Shown piece after piece: positions 48,901 to 61,500 of a DNA stretch of 64,000 nt (positions within the stretch are counted from its first letter, which is position 1; each line of letters opens with the position of its first letter). The stretch is from Mesostigma viride (taxonomy: Eukaryota > Streptophyta > Mesostigmatophyceae > Mesostigmatales > Mesostigmataceae). The translations under genes were made by a program, and so were the position numbers. The notes beneath the pieces are model-generated. The model worked only from the letters and a program-made list of their open reading frames with translations, made no database searches and had not been told where the DNA came from. The stretch spans positions 1 to 64,000 of the forward strand of contig RPFO01001034.1 of assembly GCA_009746045.1 (NCBI GenBank), read 5' to 3'.

Positions 48901-51900
48901 GAGCTTCCCCCGGGGTGAAATCGGAGATGACAGTCATGTTCATGGAGGGATAGTCGGGAGGGGATGGGTAGAAGACGTTGGTGGACACGCACAGGGGGGT
49001 GGTCGCGGACGCCCCTGGCAGGGTCACCGGGTTGGTGCACCGGTTCCTGCCAGGTGGCACGCGTTCGCCAATCGTGGCGGTCAGGATGTTGTTGGCGCCG
49101 AAGCCGGACTGGGTGGCCATCTGGGGTGGTTAGGAACACATAAGTCAAGAGAAGCAAGGAGGTGGAGAGACGCAAGGGAGGCGGTTACGGGGGGAGGAAA
49201 TTAATGGTGAGTTTCGCAGAGAGCGCGCAGATGGCTCATCTGCAAGCACATCAGGCATGTGAATGCGGTGGGGTGGGGAGGGGGTGGGGGCATATAAGCA
49301 GGTGGAGAGAAACACGGGGAGAAGGTTCATGATGAGCTTGGAAGACAGGGTGGCCATATGGGGTGGCTCGGGACACGAAGGTGGAGACAAGCAAGGAGGT
49401 GGAGCGAGGCAAGGGACACGGAGGTGCAGAGAGGCGAGGGACAAGGAGGTGCAGAGAGGCAAGGGACGAGGAGGTGGAGAGGGGCAAGGGACAAGTTGAT
49501 GATGGATGGTGGGGTTCTGGGGAGCCGTGAGCAGGAGGCGCAAGAAACAATGGCAAACAGAAGGCCAATAGAAGTCGTATACGGCCACAGCTGTCCCGGA
49601 CTTCCACGCCAGAACATCAGAAATGGCTGTCGTACTGATGACTGGCGGGCACCCACTTAGTCTGCTTCACGCCTACTGACGATCATGTTGCCGAACTGGT
49701 GCTGCTGCTGCATGCCAGAAACAACCCAGCATCATAATTGAGCTCCTGATCCACCAATCCTGCCTCAAAATCCACAAGCACCATACATGAACTAAGCCAC
49801 CAGAATTCACCACCGCGTTGCCGTACTGGTCGCGCTGCTGCATGCTACCAGCAACGACTTGCAACTGCGACAAAGAAACAAGCTAGTATCATGACTACAA
49901 CCCTCGAGCATACTCACCACCACGTTGCCGTACTGGTCCCGCTGCTGCACCACAAAGTCCGCCAGCTTGCCCGCGACCCCCTGGTATGGCGGGTTTCCCA
50001 ACAGCACCGACATGCTGGCCACCGTAGACGAGGGGATGACCTTGAACCGGAACGGGCTGACCCCGAGGGCTGACTCAACCTGGCCCACGGGGACCCTAAC
50101 ATCCACCACCCCCGGGACGCTAGAATCAATCACCACGTCCACGAATAGCTCGTACGTGCCCGCGATGAGCAGGAACTCCTGGTCCGAGAGCCAAAGGGGG
50201 CTATTCGCCGCCGCCCGCGTGAGCGACATGACCTTGGTCCACCGTCGCGTCGTTGTGTCGTTGACCCACGAGGGGTCGACATCGACGGGACTCAGCCCCG
50301 AGCCCTGCGCATCCCCCACATCCTGGGCGGCCACAAACTCAAGCCGGGCAGACAGGTACCGGTCGGCGTCCGTGTCCGTCTTGTTGTTCTTCTGGGGGTC
50401 CCTGGCGAGCACCCAGAACGAGAGCGGCCGCCCCGCTGTGAGCTCCCTGGGCCCCGCCAGGGCCTCGCTGACCACGGCTGACTGGGGCGCGCTCAACGGG
50501 CCGAGCGCGACCTTGATCTGCGCGCCGGCGACGGGCGATGTCACGCGCTTGACACGCTCCGGGGGGATGAAGTTTGCGGCCGGGAGCGCGCCCCCCCCCA
50601 GGACGACCTGGACGATGTAGTCCCCCTGGTAGAGCGGCGAATAGGACACGGTATAGGTGCCGTCCTTGTGGTCCGTGACGGTACAGTATATGATCGGGGC
50701 ACCGGGCGTGACGGGGACGAGAAGTGACTGGAGTGCCTCCCCGCCCCGCATGAGCCGGTTCCCTGCAGCATCTCTCGCGGTCACTGTAAACGTGATGTTA
50801 TCCCCCACGCGGACAGTCCCTACAGGAGCGGGCCCGCCCACGGCTTGAAGCCTCCGTCTTGCGCGGGCAGAGGACGCCATGAGGCTGGACGCGGCGACCG
50901 CGAGCGTGTCGTTGAAGACGCCGTCGCCCGTGGCGGTGCACAGGTTTATGGAGATTGGGCCCGCGTCCACGATCACCTGGGGGGCCCCTGCGACGACCTC
51001 GCCGTTACTGCCGGTGATTATGAGGTCGTAGATGCCGGCCAGACCGGCCTGGCCGCCACCGCTGAAGGTGACCGAGTGCTTGCCATCGCCCAGGTAGGTC
51101 ACGGTCGCGGTGTACCTGCACGCGTCCGCAGCCATAGCCAGTGATGCCAATTAAAGAGTGAAGAGGGGGTGGGGGGAGGGAAACTTTGAAGAACACTGTT
51201 GTAAGGGGGCATACTGGGGGCCAACGAGAGGAGCAAGAGGAGACCAGCTGGATCAATGAGAGGGAAGTACGTACCAAAAATACTTGAGAGGGGACGTTCA
51301 GGACTTGAGAGGGGTTGCATGTAGGAACACTCCCGACAGGTGGCTAGTTTGCGACCATGCAACAAGTATGCGGACAGGTAGCTGGTTCACGACCATGCAA
51401 CAAGCATGGGGGCAGGTGGCTGGTTCACGACCATGCAACAAGCATGCGTACAGGTGGCTGGTTCGCGACCATGCAACAAGTATGCGGACAGGCGGCTGGT
51501 TCGCGACCATGCAACAAGCATGCGGACGGGTGGCTGGTTCGTTACGGATACAATAGCATAGTAACTAAATCTGTCTGCTGCCACGCACCGATAGCTGGTC
51601 AGGTCGTGGTGCTGCAGGAAGACGGTGAAGGTGAGCGCCCCGTCCAGGCCCTGGTTGGTGCGCGGGTTGCCGAACGCATCCATCTCCTGGATGATGAAGG
51701 AGGAGGTGCCGCCGTAGGAAACGAGCTGCCAGCCGTCCAGGCCCGTGATGCGTGAGTCACGCACCGAGACGGGGCCTGGTATGTCGGCAATGGGGTAGCG
51801 ACAAAGACCATGCAAGGGAAGCAGGTGAGAAAATGTTGTGTCGGGGCCTGGCGTTGGGGTGATGGCATATGATACGTTAGACCGTTGGGTAGCGAGAATG

Positions 51901-52482
51901 AACATGCAAGCGAAGCCAGTGAGACCATCCAACTTGACAGACGACCTGTGGAAGATCATGCCGTGTTGTTTTCATCATGTACGACCATGATGAAAACAAC
52001 CTGGCTATCTAAGACCGTACTGGGTAAATTAAACCCTTTCAAACATGGCATGAGTAAATAATCTTCGTAGTAACGTTTCCCCGTTTCCCTTTTCACATGA
52101 CACCATGTGGGACCAAGCAACATCATATGGGAGTAAGTAGCAACGATAGACCGGAGGAAAGATCGGGGGTAAGGAACAAATTTTGCTGGTCGAAAACAGA
52201 AAAACTGGGGGGGCTGCAGCTTGCCATCAGCGTGACTTAGTTGTGCATCAGAAGGGTCACCCTGCTGGTTAAAGTCAGGGGAACCTCAGGCAGTACGAAT
52301 ACATTTTCACAGCACATCATCGGCAAGCCTGCGAGACCACTTGTGGTTGAGAGTTTGGGGGGACGATGGGATGGAGGGAACGAGACACAAACCAGAATTT
52401 TTTACGTTTTGAAACATGAGACACAAATCAGAATTTTGAATGCTTTGAAACATGAGGCTGGTTGGGGGGCCTTACAAGGAAA

Positions 52483-52518
<36 letters not shown>

Positions 52519-55500
52519 TGGTCTTATTGATTGACTATTTGGTAGTTTCTCTCCTTGTTGGAATGACAGCTGGGGTGAATCAGCTAGAACAAGGTGGAAG
52601 GAAAAGAAAAAAAGGCGGAGACTCGCAGCTCACTGTGAGTGTTCTCCTGTCTTTGTGTCTCTATTTGACATCATGTGGGACCACATGACTTGCATCACGT
52701 GAGGCCATGTAGCCTCATGCCCGGTCATGACGCGGAGGTAAGGACGCTGGTCGAAGAATGAAAACTTTTTGGTCCAGAAATTAAAGTTTGGCTGGTCCCG
52801 AAACCAAAACCTTGGGCCTGCAGCTTGCCATCAGCGTGACTTGATTGTGCATCACAAGGGCCACCCTGCCGATGAAGGTCAGGGGGCCCTCAGGCAGTAC
52901 GAATACATTTTCACAGCACATCATCGGCAAGCATGCGAGGCCACTGGTACGGCTTGCGTGGTTTCCGTACTTGTGGTGGGGGCTCGGGGGAACAACGGAG
53001 AGGAGGCAATAAATCACAAAGCAGGCGCTCTTCTTTCGCAAAATGAGACCGGCACGACCACGTTTAACACGTTTAAAGAAACATCAGTAAATAACAATTT
53101 AATGATAAAAATAAGTGGTGGGGTACCCGGTCTTCATAGGTAACAACATCTCGCATGCTTTAGCCAGAATGAAGAGGAACGAAGAAAAATAAAGCTGGAA
53201 CACATAACTTGCTATCTCTAATTTTGTTTGTTTGTTTGTTTCAAGCTTCAAAAGTACGATCTCCTTTTGTTCGTTCGCTACAAAGCGGGACAAGGAAAAA
53301 TGCAGGGATGTGCCGCTTGCCATCAGCGTGACTCGACGGTGCATCAAAACACCCTCCCTGCCCGTGCAGGCCAGGGGGGTGCCTTCAGCCGGTACAAATA
53401 CTATTCCACGTGGCATCATCGGCAAGCGCGCGCAGCCCTGTGCTGAGCAAGGGTAAGGGAGATAGCACAGTCCCTTGCGCTCGGTTATTTGCCGGACTCA
53501 GACAACACACAACGTCTGCGACGCTGTGCCATGCAGAAGATGGAAGTGCCATGCGGCCGTGCCGGATTCTGGGCTGGCGCTTAAGCCAGTATTCACTTTG
53601 CAGAATGGGCGGTTTGCATTGAAGGAGGAAATACAACACCGACATCGGAATAGCAGCTGACGGAAAGCCATCTGCGGCAATCAGGCTGACTCACGATGCG
53701 ACAAGCCACAGGATTGGTCGAGAAATTAAAGAAAATAGGATAAAAAGGCAAGGGAAAAAAAGGATCAATAGGAAAAAGGAAAGAGGGAATAGGACGACAA
53801 GGAAAGAGGGTTATAGGATCTAGGATGAAAAGGAAGGAAACCAAAAAGGGCTAACTGGGATTTGAGGAGGGAAATGCTTTTATGTTCATATAGTAGTATG
53901 TATTTATTTATTTATGTATGTATGTATGTATGTATGTATGTATGTATGTATGTATGTATGTATGTATGTATGTATGTATGTATGTATGTATGTATGTATG
54001 TATGTATGTATGTATGTATGTATGTATGTATGTATGTATGTATGTATGTATGTATGTATGTATGTATGTATGTATGTATGTATGTATGTATGTATGTATG
54101 TATGTATGTATGTATGTATGTATGTATGTATGTATGTATGTATGTATGTATGTATGTATGTATGTATGTATGTATGTATGTATGTATGTATGTATGTATG
54201 TATGTATGTATGTATGTATGTATGTATGTATGTATGTATGTATGTATGTATGTATGTATGTATGTATGTATGTATGTATGTATGTATGTATGTATGTATG
54301 TATGTATGTATGTATGTATGTATGTATGTATGTATGTATGTATGTATGTATTTATTTAGTCTAGCCAGGTCACGGCGTGTTATTCCAGCACACGCACCTG
54401 GCGCGATCACGACGTCAAACTGTCCGCCTGTGATCACGCTCTCCGTTGCGGACGCCAGCAGTACCAACGCGACCACCACGCGGTACCCCCCCACGCGCGT
54501 GAGCGTGACGGACGACGTATACGTGCCGTCGTGGTTATCCGCGATCACGGGGGTGAGCAAGACATCGGCCGTCTCCCCCGTGATGCCCCGTACACTGACC
54601 CGGATGACGTCGCCACCCCGCAGCTCGTCCCAGAGCTGGCGATTTCGGAAACGGTCGCGGGCGGTCACGGAGAGAACCAGCGGCTGGCCCGCTTGTGTGG
54701 ACTCCACAGGCTGGGCCACCACGTCGCTCCCTGGCTCACCCAGGTATACCTGGGACGTGGTCGCCACCGTGGGGCCTGCGGCATCAGAGACGGGTTGCCC
54801 ATGGGTTGCAGGGAGATGGTCGCAAAGGTCGAGAAGTGTCGCGTGTTATTGAGGTAGACAGGAGGAAAGAAGACTGTTTTAGTGACTATAAGAAAGTCTG
54901 CGTTCAACAGGGGACAGGGGGCGATTGCTATGGCTAAGAAGCACCAATACCGATCTTGTGGAAGTCACTAGGCACAAAACACTACCGAAAACACCACATG
55001 TGCTTGGGGCATTGAAGCCACCGCACAAGGCTTTGCCGACCATTGCCCTCACATGGGGATGCTATTACTCCATTGGTCGCATCAACAGGTTTAAGACGAG
55101 CACGAAAAATCCCCTTCGCCCCGACAAAGGATAGGATGATGCCGCTAGGCTCGCCTGACTTCAAGCTGGCTGAGAGCCAGGCACTATCATTCCGTTAGGA
55201 TGCTTTCTTAAACACCCTATTACTTGGGTAATTATTTGTCTGGTAATAGCGCCCCCTCTCACCTGGCTTGAGCGTGACCACCACGGGCGTCGCGCTCGCC
55301 GCCCTCACGGTACCAATATCCACCACCGCACCAAACACCCTCGAGGCTGAGCGCGCCTTGACCTCCAACCGATAATCCCCCGCGACCGTGAACGAGTTAT
55401 TATTCGCCGCGCCGCCGCCATCCGCGTACGCCGGAAACGTGGCCAGATACGCGCCCTTCCCCTTGTCCACGACGCCCCCCGAGGCCAATGAGAGCGGCCC

Positions 55501-58500
55501 AAAGGAACTCGGGGGGACAACCAGGGACCCCGCCGCGGCCAGCTCGCCCCCCAGGTAGGTCGCCCGCAGCTCCACGATCGACAGGGCCCCTGCGATCTCG
55601 ATGTCCATGTCGAGCCGGTTGCGTGCCTGCACGGTCAACGCTTGGGACTCGCCCACCGTGCCCCCGTAGTAGGCCGGGATGACCACCGTGTTGACCTCCT
55701 CGGCGGGGCCGAGGGAGGTCAGGAATTGCACGAGCACGGGCATTCGGGCCCCCGTATCTGTTGTCCCCCCGATGTTGACCCCGTCATAGCGGACAGAGAG
55801 GCGGTACTGCGTGTTGGCCAGCGCGGGCGCGGTGTAGGTGACCAGGTAGCGGCCGGGGTTGGCAGGGTCCCGGACCACCGTGCCAAAGGTCGCCGTCCCG
55901 GACACGCAGGACGCGTCGGCGGTGGTCGTGCAGCGTTGCTGTTTGGCGGCGCGGAAGGGGGCGGGGGAGAAGGGCACGGGAAACATGTCACCGAGATGTG
56001 GTCATCGCCACAGCCCTAGAGCACGTGTACTAAAGCAACGATGGATTCACTCCAGGGTAAAACAACAATAGCACCACTCGAGCTGAAAGCGACAACCGAA
56101 TCACACCAGCTGACAGTATTCCACCGCATTAACGTCCTAGATGTTTATACCCATAGGGAGCCTTATTAGTCAACATAATAACATACTACGCCGTATCGCT
56201 GTACATGACCAGGTACGGCAGATAACAAGCATATGTGCTTTCAAAAGAAAAACAGGGACATGAAAAAGCACCATAACACAAAGAGAAAGTTCTCAAAAAC
56301 GCTACATTCCCAAAAGGGCATGCTTGAGGGTTAATGTCAACTCTAGGCCGGCCATAGTGGTCACGTAGTCAGATCAGACCAAAGGAACAACCAAGCTGCA
56401 GGATGAGAAGGAAAAGCCAACTTTCGGAAAATGCGATAAAGAAAATGTGCCAGACATCCACCCACACTCCTCAAAACAAACCAGTGGCACCGTGAAAATA
56501 AAACCTACCAGCTGCACCGTGAACTTTTCCGCCTCTGCGTCTGCCTCCGCCCCGCTCTGCTCCACCTTGTTGCCATAAATATCCCTTGACTGGATGACAA
56601 ACGTGATCTGCGTGTTGATCACCCCGCCCCGCAGGCCCGACCCCTCCGTGGTGATCGCCGACCCATCCGGCACGCCCGGGCCAACCGCCACGCTCAGGGT
56701 CCCTGTATCCCCCACGGGCACGAGCTGCTCGTTCAAAAATAGACGCAGTGTGTACTCCCCCGCCTGGGTGGCGGTGAACACCACTGCATAGAGCCCTCCG
56801 CGGTCACTCACGGTTCCGCCTGTGTCTGCACCGACGTATGTAACGGTGGCATTGACAGCCGCGACATCCCCGCCGGGAAGCTGCGCCGCCAGCCGGGCCG
56901 CGTAGGTCCCTGTGGGGTCCCGGGTGTCCACGATGTTGTGGTAGGCATCGCGCCGCTGCATGTAAAGGGTGGAGGGCTGACCGGCCCTCGCGGGGATGGA
57001 TGCGAGCGGGAGCGCGGTGGTCCCGTCGGCCGCCACCTGGAGCGTGTGGGAGTCGTCCTGGACGGTCGTGAAGAGCGCCAGGGTTCCAATGGGTGCCCCA
57101 GGGCGCTGCGCGAAGATGAAGACCTCGGTGCTGGCAGGGTCGGCGGGGCCCGCGCCGATCGAGGGCTGAAAGGGGCTGACATCGATGCCGTTTGACCCGC
57201 GTCGGCCATCGCGGCCGATCACGGGATACTCGAGATTGTCCTCCACGGACACGAGCAGGAGGCTGATGTCGTAGACACCGGCGAGGGTAGTGGAGAACTC
57301 GAGATTGAACACGCCGCGGTTGGTGTCGTCGAGGAAGGCGGATGCGGTCAGGAAGATCTCCTGGTGCGGTGGGGGGGGAGGGGGCGGGGGGCGGCGGGAA
57401 TTGCGTTGGGGGAGGGTGATATGTGTTAGAGGAGGCTAGGGACGCTGGTGGACTGGGGTAGATGTGCAGGGAAGGTTGGGGGGGGCGGGAAGGGGAAGTT
57501 AAATGAGAGGGGTGGGGAGGGGTTGGGAGGGGGTGGGGGACAGCGGGGGGGACGGAGGGTAGACATGTGTGGGGAGAGGGGGGATGAGGGGCAATAGAAA
57601 GGAGGGGGGTAAGGCAATAGAGAGGGCGAGTGCACTAATGGTGTGTTGGGGGGAAAGATTGCAGATGAGGGGGGACGAAACTGAAGGGGGGACGACGATG
57701 GGCAATATGGTTATGACTATGTGAGGGTGGGCTGGGGTCAGATCAGGTTCCCATCCACGGCTATTTAAAACAAGTTCCCACCAAAACGCTAGTCTATGCT
57801 CGAACAGATAGGGTCAGCCAAATAACTCCGGTGCCAAATGACCTAGCCCGGGAGCTGCATGCCGAACCAAGGACTGCTTGGAATGCCCTATAAACCCCAG
57901 GGCTGCCTGGCAAAGTATCGACTCGCACAGCTTCGCATAGCTTTGCACAGCTTCGCATAGCCTCACAAAGCTTCCTTGAATAAATAGAGTGTTTGGCATC
58001 CCGTATGTCAATTATGCGAGCCCACCTCCACGTGGATGCGATATGCCGTCGTGAGGCGTGGTGAAGGCCTGCGGGTGTTCACCTCTCCCGAAGGTGGAGC
58101 AAGCCAGCTGCCAGACCCATGGAGGTGCAAACCTATATGAGAGGGTTGTGCCGAGCCACGAACTGGCTGGAGTGCCGCATAAACCCTGAAACTCCACATC
58201 AGACCCTAGACTCCTGATCCACATCAGACTGTCCTGCATACCTCCAAGTCCAGGCGATACGCCGTCGTGAGCGGCGCTTCCGTGTACACCCTGGTGACGC
58301 CGATCGAGTCCCTGAGCCTGCGTGTGGGCAGGTTGTACCGGAACACCACCCTGGGCTTGGACACGTCGTACAGCGGCTCCGCGCGCGTAATGTTGTTCCC
58401 GCCCCGGTCTCGCAGCTGGAGCTCAAACAGGGCGCTCTCACCCGCGGTTCCTGCCCGCAGGCCATCCCCGTACGCGAGGCAATTGGGGGGGTTGGTTACC

Positions 58501-61500
58501 GCAGGGGCGACATCGATGGCGAAGGGGCTGCCCTCGATGGCCAACCCATTGCTGGTGACGGAGACCAGTGCGCGCCCCGCGAGGGATTCGACCATCACGA
58601 CCGTGTACTTGCCGTCGCCGGTGTCGAAGATGCGGAGCACCCCGCGCTGGTCGCCGCCGGGGGTGCCGGAGAGGGCGCCCGCCACGAGGAGCGCACTCAG
58701 GTCCGCCTGCGAGATATTCTCCACCCGCGCCTGGGGGCGTGGAGCAGGGACACAAGGGGGGGAGGGGGGTGGAAGCGAGGGGGGGGAGGAGGTGGACACG
58801 AGAGGGGGAGGGGGGGGGGGGGACAAGAAGGGCAGGGGGGGGTAGCGAGAGGGGGAGGCGGGTGGAAATGAGGGGGGGAGGGGGGGGGGGGGGGGAACAA
58901 GGGGGGCAAGGCAGTCGGACACGAGGGGTTAAGGGGGGGGGGGGCATGGAATGTGGAATCCATCAAAGAAGTTGGAATACATGCACCCGAACCATGTCAG
59001 TCAAACTACAATCAGTCTCTACGATATCAAACTACAATCAGTCTCTATGCTATCAAACTACAATCAGTCTCTACGATATCAAACTACAATCAGTCTCTAT
59101 GCTATCAAACCACAATCAGTCTCAATGATATCAAACTACAATCAGTGTCTATGCTATCAAACTACAATCAGTCTCTATGATATCAAACCACAATCAGTCT
59201 CTATGATATCAAACCACAATCAGTCTCTATGATATCAAACCACAATCAGTCTCTATGCTATCAAACTACAATCAGTCTCTATGATATCATTCCTGGTTGT
59301 GTGTTAGCATGCAGTCAACAACGGATGCACTCTTAGAATCTGCATCCAACAAGGCGATTTATGCACATGTGTTAGCGTGACTCCAACAAAAGGGCAGAAG
59401 ATAAGGACTGGAAAGGCCACAATAGTACACTCTTCATAACCATCACACGAGATCAATGGCGCTCCATGCATCAAGCCAGTGCATATGAACCCCGTACCTG
59501 TACTTGTATCTGAACCTGTGCTTGTACCTGTACTTAAACCTGTACCTGTACGTGTACTCGTAGCCGAGTCACCGCGTTATGTCCTCACCGTACACTCCCA
59601 CAAAACACACTGAGCCCAGCATGACACTCGTCCGTGCGTCGCCACATAACATGCTCGCACGTACCACTCGGCTATGCCATCAACCCTGGGGTAAGCCTTT
59701 GGTTCGCATACAACCTGCCTTCTGTACACCGCCAGCTTGAGGTTTAAGATTCCCAGGTTTAAGATCTTGAGACCCTGGATTTTGGAATTTGGGGATTAAG
59801 ATCGCAGGGCTGGTTTTGGGTGAAAAGATCTTAAAGTAGGCACATAAGGCTGGCAAGTAGCGGTCAGTGGTACGCGAGTGGGGTTGTATATGCCTATGTC
59901 AGTTTAAGATTGTCAGCCCTGGATTCGATTGCAGGTTTAAGATCGCAGCCCTGGATTGGTCGGACCCCCTTCTTAAACCTCAAGCCGGCGGTGTATGTGC
60001 TCCACTCACTGTTACGACAAAGGCTCTGGTCACCCTGGAGTTCCTGCTTGCAATAGAATAATACCGAGGATTACACCGAAGATTTAAGTAAGGTATACAA
60101 CCCGTTACCTGCGTTATGACCTCCCCCCCCGCGTCGCGGAACGTGACCGTCCACGGCCGCCCGCCCGCCGTGAGCTTATTGCCCCACGTGTCCCTCGACT
60201 GCACCGTGAAGTAGCTCTCCTTGGCCGCCTCCATGCCCAGCAACGCGGGGCCCTCCGCCACGCACGAGGACACGTTGAGCGTGCCGGGCGCCAGACGTAT
60301 CTCAAAGGGGGGCGACCCGTACAGCGGCTCGTTGTACAGCGTGGGGGTGACCATGATGGTCGGGTTGAGGAGCGTCCGGCGGATGAGGTAGAAGGTGACC
60401 GTGTAAGTCCCATTGCTGGCGTCGCGGACCTCGCACCAAGGGGTGAAGCCGGTCGGGTCGGTTGTCCGCGTGATCTGTGTGGGGGGTGGGGTGGGGGTGG
60501 GGGTGGGGGTGGGGTGGGGTGGGGGGTAAAGGTCATGCGATGCGGGTTGTGCGATGTGGGGTTGAGCGAAGCCGGGTTGATGTCCAGGTGAGTCATGGAA
60601 AGGTTGGTCGGTGCAAGGTCGGGGGACGTGAGGTCGGGTGGGGGAAGGAAAAGAGCCTGGATGGGGCAGAGAGACAGAATGGGGCACGAAGCGAGATAGA
60701 AACCGGTGGCTACGCAGCCATGTACATGTGCATGGGACAATGGAGGGAAGGTTCACATGGATACGATTAGGGAGACCTGGACTAGGACAGGACAAGCAAG
60801 CAAAAAACAATAGGCAAAAGATAACAGACAGGAAATAAAAGACGAAATATCAAGGCATGAGAAAATGGTATAGTACTACTAGAAGTGTTGAATGATATAG
60901 TACTACTACTATAAGAGTCAAATGGTTCCGACAAGCGCGTGTCCCATTCCATCTCCCAACGAGGTCAATAGGAACACAAATAAGGTCTTACTAAAATTAG
61001 GTCTAACTCAACGCACGTAATTCCTCCCCACTACGGCATGCCACCCTAGCACCGATTCGAAATAGCCCTCTCAGAATATAGCAAACTCCCGATATAACCC
61101 ACTCGAACCGTACCCAATTTTCTGCGTACAACCCCGACACTGCGGTACAACCAGCTCACGCAAAGCCGATCCACACAACACCCACTCCGAATATTTACAC
61201 CTGGACTCATATATCGCACCATATACTTACACACCATACACGCCAGGACTCACCTGATTTGCCAGCTGCGGCAGGCTGCACTCCACCAGATCCACGCCCA
61301 CCATCGTGACCCGCACCGCGTCCCCACCCCTGACCACCCGGTTCCCAAACCGGTCCCTCGCCACAATCAGGAACGAGCCCTGCCGGCCCGCCACCTCGCT
61401 ATACAACCCCGTGGGCGTGAGCGGTGACAGAATCACCCCCGAGCCGTCCGGCATTTCCGCCGTCGTGAACGCGGCGGTGGCCGGGGCGGGGGTGACGACG

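Noticed and set aside
47100-49200. Plus-strand frames antisense to the receptor exons
   Set aside because: Shadows of GC-rich coding exons; they lack filamin signatures and splice consistency.
53862-54364. Cys-Met-Tyr-Val repeat protein
   Set aside because: Tetranucleotide (GTAT)n artefact; the real exon ends at the donor 54398.
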